Assembly (NCBI RefSeq): GCF_963678225.1
Contig: NZ_OY782763.1
Span: forward strand, 1,054,001 to 1,118,000
Source of the DNA: an uncultured Cohaesibacter sp.
Lineage (GTDB): Bacteria; Pseudomonadota; Alphaproteobacteria; Rhizobiales; Cohaesibacteraceae
Direction: 5' to 3'
Length of the DNA: 64,000 bases
The notes beneath the pieces were generated by a model. The model was given only the letters and a program-made list of their open reading frames with translations, was not told the origin of the DNA and ran no database searches. Each line of letters begins with the position of its first letter. Positions within the stretch are counted from its first letter, which is position 1. This document shows positions 8,732 to 17,267 of the stretch, in pieces. Both the position numbers and the translations under genes were made by a program.

Positions 8732-10672
8732 TTATACGGCACGAACCCGGGCAATAAAGCTGGTCACCTTTTCCTTCAGCTGATCAGATTGCTCACCGAG
8801 CGTTTTGACCGCACTGACAACCTCGTCAGACGTGCGCCCTGCATTTTTGGATGCACTGGATACCTGAGACACATTCTCGTTCACCTGCTCAGTACCTTGA
8901 GCGGCCTGATGAATGTTGCCAGAAATCTCCTGCGCCGTCGCATTCTGCTCGGCAATCGCCCCTGCGATGGCCGAAGAAATGGCTTCCACATTCTGGATGA
9001 CCTGACTGACCGCTTCAATTGACAGGGTCGCCTCACTCGTCGCCGACTGGATCTCGGCAATCTGCTGCGAGATCTGCTCGGTCGCTTTGCTCGTCTGCCC
9101 CGCCAGAGCCTTGACCTCACCAGCCACCACGGCAAATCCCTTGCCCGCCTCTCCGGCGCGCGCCGATTCAATCGTGGCATTGAGCGCCAGAAGATTGGTT
9201 TGCTCGGCGATGGAAGAAATCATTTCCACCACCTCGCCAATCTTGCTCGCGGTCGCTGCAAGAGTTTGCATCTGCTGATTGGTGCTACCCACTTTGCCGA
9301 CAGCCTCTTGCGCGGCGCCAGAAGCCACGCCGATCTGTTCGCTGATCTCGGCAATCGAGGCGGTCATTTCCTCGGTAGCAGAGGCAATCGTCTGCACATT
9401 ACTCATGGTCTGGCTGGATGCTGCGGACGCAGACGTCGCCTGATGTTCGGTCAGCTCGGCAACCTCGGCCATCGTACGGGCCGTGGCCGACAACTGATGA
9501 GAAGACTGGGAAACAGCGTCCACAATGCCACTTACATGACTATCGAACTCATCGGCCAATCGCATCATCATCGCACGTTTATCGCGCTCAGCCTGCTGCT
9601 GTTTGGCCTGCTCCTCGGCCTCCATTTGCTTCTGCATCTTCACATTCTGATGCAACAGGGAAGCAATCTTGCAAAGCGCTCCGATCTCGTCATCCTGCTT
9701 GCTGACGGGGATGGTCGTATCCAGATTGCCTTTTGCAATCTGGTTCATTGCGCCTGTCACATTCTGGATAGGATGCGTGATAGAGCGAATGACGAGAATA
9801 CCACCGCCCAGAAGAATGATGGCAGTGGCAATCATCGTACCAATGGCAATGGCATCCACCTGCGCCTCAATGGCCTTGCGTTCATTCAAAGCCACTGCCA
9901 ACTGCGCATTTGCTGTGTCCTTCAACTCGGACAGCTCGCCTGAAATGCTCTCAATCCTGTCTCGGTAAGCGGCAACCAGTTCCAACACATGATTGTTGGC
10001 ATCCGTCCATTTAAGGAATGTGTCGTGATAGGCTTCCATCAGCGGCACAATCTCTTTCTGCGCCCCCTGCGGGACGTTGGAGGCTGCGAGAACCGTGTAG
10101 AACTCCTTGATCCGCGCATTGAAGCTCTCAACATACTTGTCCTGCTGGCGCAGCATATAGTCCTTTTCATGCCGACGCAGCATCAGCATCTTGACCATAA
10201 CCGCGTCGATAGACACGGATGCATCAGCCTCAACCAATTCGTTCAGCTTGGCTTCTACGGTCTTGACTGCGCTCCGCAGTTCACCCTTCAGCCCCTCATT
10301 TTCAGACAGCCCGGCGACGGTGCGCGCCTTGACGATCTCTTTTGCCCCCGAAAGAGCATCCCCCGTCAGGCTCGACAGAATGGCGCTCTGATCACCCAAT
10401 TTGCCGAAGGAAGCCCGACTCTTTTCAGCCGCAGCATCCATCTCACCGACAAGAGCCAGGTCGCCCCGCTGTAGAAATTGCTCGGAAAGAGAAGCAACTT
10501 TACCGATTCCAACTTCAGCGATGTTAAAAGCCGCGACATTCTCCTCCCCGAGCATTGTCGCGCGCGTCACTTGCGCTTTTCTGCTTTCCCCCCAGTAGAA
10601 GGCACCGGAAAGCACCCCAAGCCCAAACAAGCCAAGCAGCAATAGCCCCCAGATGCGATATTTCAGTTTCAT
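8732..10672 (-). CDS. Methyl-accepting chemotaxis protein with HBM-like sensor
   Basis: A 646-residue transmembrane chemoreceptor. Segment 8-27 is the first membrane helix, and residues about 30-272 form an all-helical periplasmic sensor. That sensor contains [10 protein letters not shown] (166-175), the hallmark of helical bimodular (HBM) domains that bind organic acids in known members. Residues 275-295 form the second membrane helix, followed by HAMP (296-349) and the signalling domain with the hairpin tip [20 protein letters not shown]. No CheB/CheR docking pentapeptide is visible at the C-terminus (FIARVRAV). The ligand is unknown; a carboxylate would fit the TRAP-rich context, but that is inference. 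Confidence 0.93.
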   Translation of the reverse strand: MKLKYRIWGLLLLGLFGLGVLSGAFYWGESRKAQVTRATMLGEENVAAFNIAEVGIGKVASLSEQFLQRGDLALVGEMDAAAEKSRASFGKLGDQSAILSSLTGDALSGAKEIVKARTVAGLSENEGLKGELRSAVKTVEAKLNELVEADASVSIDAVMVKMLMLRRHEKDYMLRQQDKYVESFNARIKEFYTVLAASNVPQGAQKEIVPLMEAYHDTFLKWTDANNHVLELVAAYRDRIESISGELSELKDTANAQLAVALNERKAIEAQVDAIAIGTMIATAIILLGGGILVIRSITHPIQNVTGAMNQIAKGNLDTTIPVSKQDDEIGALCKIASLLHQNVKMQKQMEAEEQAKQQQAERDKRAMMMRLADEFDSHVSGIVDAVSQSSHQLSATARTMAEVAELTEHQATSASAASSQTMSNVQTIASATEEMTASIAEISEQIGVASGAAQEAVGKVGSTNQQMQTLAATASKIGEVVEMISSIAEQTNLLALNATIESARAGEAGKGFAVVAGEVKALAGQTSKATEQISQQIAEIQSATSEATLSIEAVSQVIQNVEAISSAIAGAIAEQNATAQEISGNIHQAAQGTEQVNENVSQVSSASKNAGRTSDEVVSAVKTLGEQSDQLKEKVTSFIARVRAV

Positions 10673-10971
10673 GTTTCACCCTACCGAGTTTCGAGACAAG
10701 TCTCACGCTGAACCGAACCAGCAACATTCAGGTGAATATTTCATGCAAAAATTATATTTCTGTTACTGATTGCAAGTTTTCTTACTTCTTTATAAGAAGA
10801 AAATAATAATCCGGTTAAATATCTCCAATACAGACAAGAATCCAACCATAGGAAACGATTGTTATACGATGACCAAAACTGTATTCATCCGATAAAGTAT
10901 TTGTTACTTCAGTTCAAAACTTTCAATTGAAACAAAACTCAACACGAAATCACTCATTTGAGCACAACAAA
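10673..10971. other. AT-rich intergenic region upstream of the chemoreceptor gene
   Basis: About 300 bp with clearly lower GC than the flanking genes (for example 10740-10960). It should contain the chemoreceptor promoter. No open frame, repeat or RNA gene is supported. Confidence 0.5.
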
Positions 10972-11004
10972 AAACGCGCCTGAGATAATCTCTCAAGCGC
11001 GTTT
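10972..11004 (-). terminator. Rho-independent terminator of rpmJ
   Basis: On the minus strand the arms AAACGCGCTTGAGA and TCTCAGGCGCGTTT pair with one G-U, followed by a T-rich run. It lies 35 bp after the rpmJ stop. Confidence 0.88.
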
Positions 11005-11038
11005 GTTGTTTCGTCAACCAAAAGTGACCCGACGTCTA

Positions 11039-11164
11039 TTAGCCCTGACGAGCCTTAAAACGTGGATTTCTTTTGTTGATGATGTAAACACGACCCTTGC
11101 GGCGAACCATGCGGTTATCACGGTGACGCTTGGCAAGTGCTTTCAGTGAATTCTTGATTTTCAT
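11039..11164 (-). CDS. rpmJ: 50S ribosomal protein L36
   Basis: The 41-residue product (start [18 protein letters not shown], end NPRFKARQG) is the alphaproteobacterial L36 form. It lacks the Cys-Cys-Cys-His zinc site of classical L36, i.e. the zinc-free type that works in zinc-poor cells. It is a very basic component of the large subunit. The ATG is at 11162-11164. It is monocistronic, with its own terminator. Confidence 0.95.
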   Translation of the reverse strand: MKIKNSLKALAKRHRDNRMVRRKGRVYIINKRNPRFKARQG

Positions 11165-11565
11165 TGTCCCAAGCCTCGGCCAAAATCTGCGAAACAAAAA
11201 GCGCGCCGAGGCGCGCAAATTCGAGCGGAAAATACGGTTCCTGCCTGCCATTGTCAACCGGGAAAACGACTCCTGTGGCTGGAATCCCGCGATTCCTCTG
11301 AATTTTTCCAATCCGCTGTATAATTCCGCCCAAAATAAAAGCAAAAGCGACCCATAGCCAGCATAAATCATAAAATCAGGCGCAAATAGCTCATACCCTA
11401 AAGCAAAAGTTGCAATTTCTACCCCCCTCACCTCAAACAGATTCGGATACCGTCCCCAAAACCCCTCTTGTTTACAAAGAATGCCGCTTGGATCACTTTT
11501 AAACTCGACAGAAACTATTGCAACATTATAGCTTCTTCTGAATAGTCTTGTGGGGAGGATTGATT
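11165..11565. other. Intergenic region upstream of rpmJ
   Basis: About 400 bp between the divergent rpmJ and the 11.6-kb hypothetical gene. The minus-strand frame that runs into rpmJ from 11431 has a hydrophobic stretch but no ribosome-binding site and unlikely codon use, so I do not call it. The region presumably holds both promoters. Confidence 0.5.
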
Positions 11566-11880
11566 ATGCCATTCGAAAAGTCCGGGGATCTCAACTGGCA
11601 TCACAAGGAGATTGTTCTTCTTGATCTCAAATGGGTTAGCAAAACCATTGTTGTTCATGTGGAAATGAACCAATTTGGCGATCAGGATCATCAGGGGCAC
11701 GCCCCAACCATCATTCTCACCCGTGAGAGTAACGGGCGCAAGGAAGATGTGCTGATGGTTTCAGGCCGGGCTCACGGGCATGCCCTTGTCAGCCTCGATC
11801 AGCAAGACCGTCTGGTAGCAAGGATCAACCAGTCCAATCCGCACTCGGCCGGGACTGTCAAATGGCAGATCGTCTGCTAA
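11566..11880 (+). CDS. Hypothetical protein, 104 aa
   Basis: The ATG at 11566 follows GGGAGG at 7-nt spacing, a strong ribosome-binding site. The product is soluble, mixed alpha/beta-looking and rich in His (WHHKEIV, DHQGHAPT, GRAHGHA), with no signal peptide or membrane segment. The pattern KTIVVHVEMNQF...ITRES-like strands suggests a small beta-rich domain, but I do not recognise the family. It is probably monocistronic. Confidence 0.65.
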   Translation: MPFEKSGDLNWHHKEIVLLDLKWVSKTIVVHVEMNQFGDQDHQGHAPTIILTRESNGRKEDVLMVSGRAHGHALVSLDQQDRLVARINQSNPHSAGTVKWQIVC

Positions 11881-12493
11881 AGGGACAAGCACCCTTTCCG
11901 GCCATGCAATAGCCATATCAGCACGACAAAGAGCGCCGTTTTTCAGCGCGCGCAATCCTGTTGTGGCAAAACAACCAGACAAAACTTTTAGTTGAAATTA
12001 TCCGCAGCGCCTCTGGACAAAAGCTCATCTTTCCTTAGGATGCTTAGCGCAAGAGGAGCTTGCTCCTGATCTGATTTCTATTTCAAGAACGAGGCCTGAC
12101 CATTGCAAGATGAAGCCACCCAACGACCAAGCGCTCTTGAAGGCAAGCGCCTCACCGAAGCATTCTTCCATGGAGACCTCGACAAATGCATGCAGTTGAT
12201 CATGCAAAAGGCATCGCAGCAAGGCTACAGCTTTTCCTGCGAAACGAAGGCTCATGCAATCGCGCATCTTTCCCTTCACACAACGACCAATAGCAACACG
12301 GCTTCCTGATCCCTCCTTTGCGGCATCACGACATCCTTGCACATGGTAGGCCTACGGCAACCCCTCAGGTCTCTTCCTGATGCGCCGTTGCTTGCGCTTG
12401 TTTGCAATCCCGCGGCCCAGCGGTCCCACGCTACCCCCTTACAAGACTGACTGCGCAGAAGACTGACAGTCGATGCCAGACAAGCCTGCACAA
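11881..12493. other. Intergenic region with one weak small ORF
   Basis: About 600 bp between the 104-aa gene and the nhaD terminator. One TTG-started frame (12103-12309) has a GAGG motif 8 nt upstream and is listed separately. Nothing else is supported. Confidence 0.5.
12103..12309 (+). CDS. Possible small protein, 68 aa (weak)
   Basis: A TTG start follows GAGG at 8-nt spacing. The product (start MQDEATQRPSALEGKRLTEA) is hydrophilic, with one amphipathic helix (LTEAFFHGDLDKCMQLIMQK). There is no family match. It may be a non-coding stretch. Confidence 0.28.
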   Translation: MQDEATQRPSALEGKRLTEAFFHGDLDKCMQLIMQKASQQGYSFSCETKAHAIAHLSLHTTTNSNTAS

Positions 12494-12530
12494 ACAAAAA
12501 CCCCGCCGCCGAACCATCGGCGACAGGGTT
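12494..12530 (-). terminator. Terminator of nhaD
   Basis: On the minus strand CCCTGTCGCCGA pairs with TCGGCGGCGGGG around a TGGT loop, followed by TTTTTG. It lies about 35 bp after the antiporter stop codon. Confidence 0.85.
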
Positions 12531-12565
12531 GTAATAGCTATGCGCTTTATGCTCGGGCCTACCTA

Positions 12566-13909
12566 TCAGAAATAGACGAAGTAGGCGAAGATAGCAGACA
12601 GGAACGTCGTGAAGAGCATCAGTGGGAACGCCAGCTTCATGAAGTCCATGAAGGAGATGCGCTGCCCTGCACGCTCTGCAAAACTGGCCACCATCACGTT
12701 GGCGCTGGCACCGATCAGTGTGCCATTACCGCCAAGGCATGCACCAAGCGACAGACACCACCACAGCGGCTCAATGGCCTGTGGCCCACCGAGATCGGCC
12801 TGCATGGCCTTGATCAACGGGATCATCGTGGCAACGAACGGAATGTTATCAACGATCGCCGACAGCACTGCCGAAGCCCCCAGAATGATCATACCAGCCA
12901 GCTCGATATTTGTGCCGGTCAGACCAAGAAGCTTCTCAGCCATGATCTTCAGGAGACCGGTCTGCTCGACACCGGAAACCAGAACGAAGAGACCGAGGAA
13001 GAAGAAGATGGTTTCCCATTCAACCTGCTGGAAAGCACTATGAACATGATGGGACTGTTCTTCAGGCTTGCCACCAAAGCTATGCAGCAGCAACAGGAAG
13101 GCAGCGCCCGTCAGAGCAATGGTGCCCGGCTCCCAGCCCTGTCCATGGCCCCAGATGAAGCCAGCCAACACGAGAGCGAGCGTGAAGAGAGATTTGACCA
13201 GAAGCACTTTGTCTTCGATGGCTTCGAAGGCGTTGTACTTCATCATCGCTTCTTTGTCTTCTTCGCTCGCGGTCATCTTGCGACCCCAAATGAAATCAAA
13301 GAAGATAAGGCAAATGATAAGGATAATCAGAGCAATCGGCCCAACCCATTCGACAAAATCCATAAAGCCAAGGCCAACAGCCGAGCCAATCAGGATGTTT
13401 GGTGGGTCACCGATAAGGGTTGCCGTACCGCCGATGTTGGAAGCGAAAATCTGAGAAAAAAGAAACGGATAGGCCTTCAGATTGAGCTGATCCGTCAACA
13501 GAAGCGTAACCGGAACCACCAGCAAAACCGTCGTAACGTTATCCAGCAGTGCCGAGAAAACGGCCGTCACAATAGCCAGAGCGGCCAGAAGCTTACGCGG
13601 GTTCGCCTTCACCGCCTTGGCGGTATAAATGGCGACAAACTGGAAGACCCCGGAATCCTTGGTGATTGCGACAATCACCATCATGCCCGTAAGCAGGAAG
13701 ATCGTATTGAAATCGATGCCTTCAATGACCAGCTCGAAGTTCAGAACGCCGAGCAGGACCAGCAAACCGGCCCCCAACAGGGATACAATGGCGCGGTTGA
13801 TCTTTTCTGAAATAATGAAGAAGTAGGCAGCAATCAGAATTACCGTTGCCACAACGAGAGGCGACCATCCGAAGACAGCGCTCGTGGCGATTCCACTGGC
13901 ATGTTCCAT
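12566..13909 (-). CDS. nhaD: NhaD/ArsB-type sodium:proton antiporter
   Basis: A 447-residue inner-membrane carrier of the ion transporter superfamily (CitMHS/ArsB/NhaD), with about 12 hydrophobic segments. Recognisable motifs are FLLTGMMVIVAITKDSGVF, NIGGTATLIGDPPNILIG in the first half and the repeated GGNGTLIGASANVMVA in the second half, the paired re-entrant signatures of this superfamily. NhaD proteins exchange Na+ (Li+) for H+ at alkaline pH, typical of marine bacteria. I chose the ATG at 13907-13909 because the N-terminus MEHASGIATSAVFG then precedes the first helix. It lies 92 bp downstream of a CBS-domain gene, with a stem-loop between. Confidence 0.85.
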   Translation of the reverse strand: MEHASGIATSAVFGWSPLVVATVILIAAYFFIISEKINRAIVSLLGAGLLVLLGVLNFELVIEGIDFNTIFLLTGMMVIVAITKDSGVFQFVAIYTAKAVKANPRKLLAALAIVTAVFSALLDNVTTVLLVVPVTLLLTDQLNLKAYPFLFSQIFASNIGGTATLIGDPPNILIGSAVGLGFMDFVEWVGPIALIILIICLIFFDFIWGRKMTASEEDKEAMMKYNAFEAIEDKVLLVKSLFTLALVLAGFIWGHGQGWEPGTIALTGAAFLLLLHSFGGKPEEQSHHVHSAFQQVEWETIFFFLGLFVLVSGVEQTGLLKIMAEKLLGLTGTNIELAGMIILGASAVLSAIVDNIPFVATMIPLIKAMQADLGGPQAIEPLWWCLSLGACLGGNGTLIGASANVMVASFAERAGQRISFMDFMKLAFPLMLFTTFLSAIFAYFVYF

Positions 13910-13935
13910 AGATAAACTAAGGCTCTTCTCACTAA

Positions 13936-13974
13936 CTATGGATGTGTGCAACCCGTAACGCACACATCCCATAG
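13936..13974 (-). promoter_or_regulatory. Stem-loop between CBS gene and nhaD
   Basis: CTATGGATGTGTGC pairs with the facing GCACACATCC-CATAG, a 14-bp stem with one bulged base and a 10-nt loop. It lies 26 nt before the nhaD start codon. No T tract follows, so an RNA stability, attenuation or translation-control element is likelier than a terminator. Confidence 0.6.
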
Positions 13975-14001
13975 AGGGTTATCTACTGCGCTGAGCCCTG
14001 T

Positions 14002-14469
14002 TTAACGTGATGAATACTCGTCACGTTCCAATTCGGCGATGGCGGATTGCTCCGTCACGATGCCAAGGAACCTGTTTGTACCATTCTCCACGACCGGCAG
14101 CGGACTGCCGTGTTTGGCCAGCTTGCGAATGCCCTCCCAGACCGAAAGGTCGGGGCTGAGGACAATGGGATCCCGGTTCATGGCATCTGTCAGCGACTGG
14201 GCCTTGATACTACGCAAACGACGCGCAATATCCGGCTTGGCACCACGCACGAAACCGAGACGTTGGAGCCCAGACGGCATCCTGACGGAGACGGGAAGCA
14301 TTTGTTTCAAAAGCGACTCGAACCCAAACATTCCCAAAAGAATGTTATTTTCATCAAGAACCGGGGCCGTTCTTATCTGCCGTGTTTCGAGGACCTTCAT
14401 AGCTTCCTCGACAGTTTGATCGGGGGTCAAACTAACAACTTTATCGACCATTGCGTCTATGCAGGGCAC
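14002..14469 (-). CDS. Two-CBS-domain protein
   Basis: A 155-residue cytosolic protein made of a CBS pair: first unit around VSLTPDQTVEEAMKVLETRQ ending in ILLGMFGFESLL, second around PIVLSPDLSVWEGIRKLAKH ending in RFLGIVTEQSAI. CBS pairs bind adenine nucleotides and control partner enzymes or carriers. I take the GTG at 14467-14469 as start because AGGGAGG lies 6 nt upstream; the longer ATG frame to 14595 lacks a site. Being cotranscribed with nhaD suggests it senses energy or ionic state for the antiporter (inference). Confidence 0.82.
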   Translation of the reverse strand: MPCIDAMVDKVVSLTPDQTVEEAMKVLETRQIRTAPVLDENNILLGMFGFESLLKQMLPVSVRMPSGLQRLGFVRGAKPDIARRLRSIKAQSLTDAMNRDPIVLSPDLSVWEGIRKLAKHGSPLPVVENGTNRFLGIVTEQSAIAELERDEYSSR

Positions 14470-14506
14470 GGTAAACCTCCCTATGCTCTCTGGCGGTTTG
14501 AACGAC

Positions 14507-14546
14507 CGCAAATTTGGATGGGTATAGACTATACCCGAAATTTGCG
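14507..14546. promoter_or_regulatory. 40-bp nested dyad upstream of CBS-nhaD
   Basis: An inner inverted repeat GGGTATAG-A-CTATACCC (14520-14536) is nested in outer arms CGCAAATTT and AAATTTGCG (14507-14515 and 14538-14546). It lies 38 bp upstream of the GTG start, and TATAGT within it could be the -10 box of the CBS-nhaD promoter. A regulator-binding site or 5' leader hairpin is inferred. Confidence 0.6.
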
Positions 14547-15122
14547 ACATCCAAGAACAATGCGTTGTGTCGCCAACAGCAGGCCTGAAAAACAAATCTT
14601 AGCCTGGCTGCTACCCGATCTTCACAGCTCACGGAAGCGGACCTTATGTCCCTTCAACCAATTCCACAAGTTGTCTCTAAGGCGCAGCTCTCGTAACACT
14701 AAAGTTGCAGATCAACAAGCGCTCCGCAGCAGACAACCAGGGTTTCCAACAAGTCAGACTATACAACTATAGCTTAATTGTTAGGCGCGAGCGTCTTATA
14801 GACGGAGTGGTCTGAAAGCGCAATCTTTGGATCTGAGTATTTTTACCGAAACCGTTCCGCGTGCGAGCCAATGTGGACAGCATTGGCCATGCGACGATAT
14901 TTGTGACAGCTTTCGATCGCACCAAACGAATGAAACAAAAAGAGAATCGCTTCTCCGCGAACATCCCCTCATTCTTGTCACATCTTCGCACGAGACCTGT
15001 GAGCAAACACCCGGATCGGCGTTTATCCATGGGAAAACCTGCAAATCGGTCCACCTCTTCTTTCTTCTTACACGGATGCTGGGCTAACAAGGACTGGATA
15101 GTTTCTCTTGAGGAGGTCCGCC
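14547..15122. other. Intergenic region between CBS gene and kdsB-like gene
   Basis: A divergent intergenic region of about 575 bp. Apart from the dyad at its left end I see no gene, RNA or repeat. The short frames in it lack ribosome-binding sites. Confidence 0.5.
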
Positions 15123-15905
15123 ATGTCCGTTGCGATCGTCATTCCAGCCCGGTACGGCTCAAGCCGTCTGCCCGGCAAGCCCATGTTGCCGATTTTGGGC
15201 ACCAGTATGCTTGAGCGTGTCTGGCGAATCGCTGGTGCGACCAGTGGCTGCTCCCGAATCATTATCAGCACCGAAGACCAGCGAATCATCGATCATGCCA
15301 AAAGCTTTGGCGCAGAAGCCGTTCTCACGCCAGAAAGCTGCCGCAACGGCTCCGAGCGCGCTCATGCAACCATCGAAGCGGCCAACATCACTGAAGATGC
15401 CATCATCAACTTTCAGGGCGATGCGGTTCTGACCCCTCCATGGGTCATTCAGGCCATGATTGACGAGTTCGAGAAGTCACAAGATCCATTTGATATCGTA
15501 ACGCCCGCTACCGAAATGTCTGAAGCAGCGATTGAGAGCCTGACGGAAAGCAAAAAGGTCAATCCAGCCAGCGGCACCACCGTCGTATTCAACAAACAGC
15601 ATAACGCGCTCTATTTCTCCAAGAACATCCTGCCCTTCGCCAGAAGCAAGGGCTTTTCGCCGACCTATCGTCATATCGGCCTTTATGGCTATCGCAAGGA
15701 CTCGCTTGAGCGTTATGTCGGGCTGGAGCCTTCACCGCTGGAATTGACTGAAGGTCTGGAACAGTTGCGTGCTCTGGAATATGGCATGACGGTCCGCGTC
15801 GTCATCGTAGACTATCGCAACCGCACCCATGCTTCGGTGGACGCCAAGGAAGACATCGCCATTGCCGAAGAAATTATCAGCCGCGAAGGTGAACTGGTTC
15901 TATAG
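15123..15905 (+). CDS. KdsB-like CMP-sugar (3-deoxy-octulosonate) cytidylyltransferase
   Basis: A 260-residue nucleotidyltransferase with the signature VIPARYGSSRLPGKPMLPI that binds CTP, and RNGSERAHATIEA in the position of the family's TGTERLAE motif. Members activate Kdo with CTP to CMP-Kdo for lipopolysaccharide or capsule. Here the metal-binding NVQGDEP motif reads NFQGDAV, with Ala in place of Glu, and there are further changes downstream (ASGTTVVFNK). This suggests a paralogue with a different 2-keto sugar acid as substrate. AGGAGG precedes the ATG at 15123. A histidine phosphatase follows after 9 bp. Confidence 0.82.
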   Translation: MSVAIVIPARYGSSRLPGKPMLPILGTSMLERVWRIAGATSGCSRIIISTEDQRIIDHAKSFGAEAVLTPESCRNGSERAHATIEAANITEDAIINFQGDAVLTPPWVIQAMIDEFEKSQDPFDIVTPATEMSEAAIESLTESKKVNPASGTTVVFNKQHNALYFSKNILPFARSKGFSPTYRHIGLYGYRKDSLERYVGLEPSPLELTEGLEQLRALEYGMTVRVVIVDYRNRTHASVDAKEDIAIAEEIISREGELVL

Positions 15906-15914
15906 GAGGCTCCC

Positions 15915-16529
15915 ATGAAGCTCGTTCTGGTAAGGCATGGCAACACCTTCGCAAAAGGCGACAAGGTGGTCTGGGTTGGCGCCCGCAGCGATCTGCCCCT
16001 GGTGGAAAAAGGCAAAGAACAGGCCCAAGCCGTTGGCGAAGCGCTCAAAGAGAGCGGCATAACAGCGAATGCGCTTTATTGCGGCCCGCTCAAGCGTACG
16101 GTACAAACCGCAGAAATCGCCCTCGCGACAGCCGGTTGGGACGACGTCGAGATGACTATAAGCGATGCCCTGCGGGAAATCGACTACGGCCTTTGGGAAG
16201 CCCGATCCAATGACGATATCCGGGCTGCCTATGGCGACAAAGATATCGATGGCTGGCAGCAGCAGAGCATCTGGCCGGATGGCTACGATTGGTCACCGGA
16301 TCCGCAAACCATTCTTTCCAGCTGGAATGCCATGGTGGCAGAGATAGAAGAAACCTTCGGAGAAGATGCCACAGCCGTCATCGTGACCAGCAATGGCATC
16401 CTGAGAATCGTGGCACCGCAGTTCGGCATTGCCGCCAGCGAGGCCAAGGTAGGCACTGGGTCTCTCTGCCTCGTTGACAATGGTGTCGTAAAGATCTGGA
16501 ACGCCAAGAGCCTTTTGGCGTCCGAATAG
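15915..16529 (+). CDS. Histidine phosphatase family protein
   Basis: A 204-residue phosphoglycerate-mutase-like phosphatase. The catalytic RHGNT motif lies at residues 7-11 (LVLVRHGNTF), followed by PLVEKGKEQAQAVGEAL, GPLKRTVQTAEIA and EIDYGLWEARSND. The second catalytic His of classical members, expected in the VIVTSNGILRI stretch, is replaced: that motif reads TSNG rather than SHG. Catalysis may therefore be altered or weak. It is translationally close to the KdsB-like gene, suggesting a sugar-phosphate step in the same surface-polysaccharide pathway (inference). Confidence 0.85.
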   Translation: MKLVLVRHGNTFAKGDKVVWVGARSDLPLVEKGKEQAQAVGEALKESGITANALYCGPLKRTVQTAEIALATAGWDDVEMTISDALREIDYGLWEARSNDDIRAAYGDKDIDGWQQQSIWPDGYDWSPDPQTILSSWNAMVAEIEETFGEDATAVIVTSNGILRIVAPQFGIAASEAKVGTGSLCLVDNGVVKIWNAKSLLASE

Positions 16530-16584
16530 ATCCAAACTCTAGCCACTTTGCATGGGCGAGAAGCCGTCAGCGCTCACTATGCTT

Positions 16585-16971
16585 TTACAAATCAACGATC
16601 ACTTCAGTGAGCAGATTTTTGACATCCGTGGCAATCCCCATGAGAGCAGGATTCTCAACAGCACTCATGGATGCCAGCGGATCGATTGCGCTAACCTCTG
16701 TGCCATTTTCAACCGTCCGCAAAATAACGTTACAAGGCAGCATGGCGCCAATCTTGGGTTCTGCCATCATGGCCTTGTGTGCCATTTCCGGCTTGCAAGC
16801 ACCTAAAATCTTATAGGGCGCAACATCCTCACCGAGTTTTTTCTTCAGCGTTTCCTTGACGTTGATTTCCGTCAGCACGCCAAACCCCTTGGCAGCGAGC
16901 GCTTCACGCACGCGAGGTTCGGCCTCTTCCACTGTCACTCCCGTTAGTACCTTATCGATTGTGTAATTCAT
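16585..16971 (-). CDS. DUF302 protein
   Basis: A 128-residue cytosolic protein of the DUF302 family: TVEEAEPRVREALAAKGFGV, LTEINVKETLKKKLG, YKILGACKPEMAHKAMMAEP and LPCNVILRTVENG. The conserved Cys residues (GAC, LPC) stand in the usual places. Biochemical function is unknown; genes of this family often travel with copper or sulfur metabolism. It is divergent from the copper ATPase, which supports a link to metal stress. Confidence 0.9.
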   Translation of the reverse strand: MNYTIDKVLTGVTVEEAEPRVREALAAKGFGVLTEINVKETLKKKLGEDVAPYKILGACKPEMAHKAMMAEPKIGAMLPCNVILRTVENGTEVSAIDPLASMSAVENPALMGIATDVKNLLTEVIVDL

Positions 16972-17267
16972 AGATTTTCTCCCCTTTCATGCTCCCTGAT
17001 GTGGGGGCGATGCCCCCGGTCATCAAGGAACCAAACACCCAAACAGCGGCAAGAACAAGACAGGATCGGCCCCATTTTTGGCAGATATGCCTGCGTCTTT
17101 AGACGTGAAAAAGAATTTTGCGCAGACAAAATCGGGAACAAAATGCCGCCCCCACCATTGACCTTCCAGTTGGTGGAGCCCCCATCTAGTGTGCAACAAC
17201 AAGAGCAATGAAACGCCCTCGTTCACCGCATAAGCAGATTGAAAGAACAAAATGACAGGAGGCGTTT
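16972..17267. other. Divergent intergenic region DUF302 / copper ATPase
   Basis: About 296 bp carrying a GC hairpin (GGGGGC-GAT-GCCCCC at 17003-17017) and the MerR-type promoter candidate listed separately. No gene is seen. Confidence 0.5.
17158..17188 (+). promoter_or_regulatory. CueR/HmrR-type promoter candidate of the copper ATPase gene
   Basis: TTGACC (17158-17163) and CATCTA (17183-17188) are separated by 19 bp, the stretched spacing typical of MerR-family activated promoters. The spacer begins TTCCAGTTGGTGGA, similar to the left half of CueR/HmrR operators; the right arm is degenerate. A MerR-type gene is not present in this window. Confidence 0.45.

Noticed and set aside
11118-11431. 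Two minus-strand frames running into rpmJ
   Set aside because: They lack ribosome-binding sites and family features; the rpmJ start is clear, so they look like leader sequence.
12473-13810. 445-codon plus frame opposite nhaD
   Set aside because: The product is unnaturally rich in His, Asn, Gln and Arg, with no hydrophobic organisation, whereas the minus frame encodes a typical antiporter. It is an antisense shadow.
17003-17017. GC hairpin GGGGGC-GAT-GCCCCC near the DUF302 start
   Set aside because: The stem is only 6 bp with no conserved context or T tract; I could not connect it to a function.
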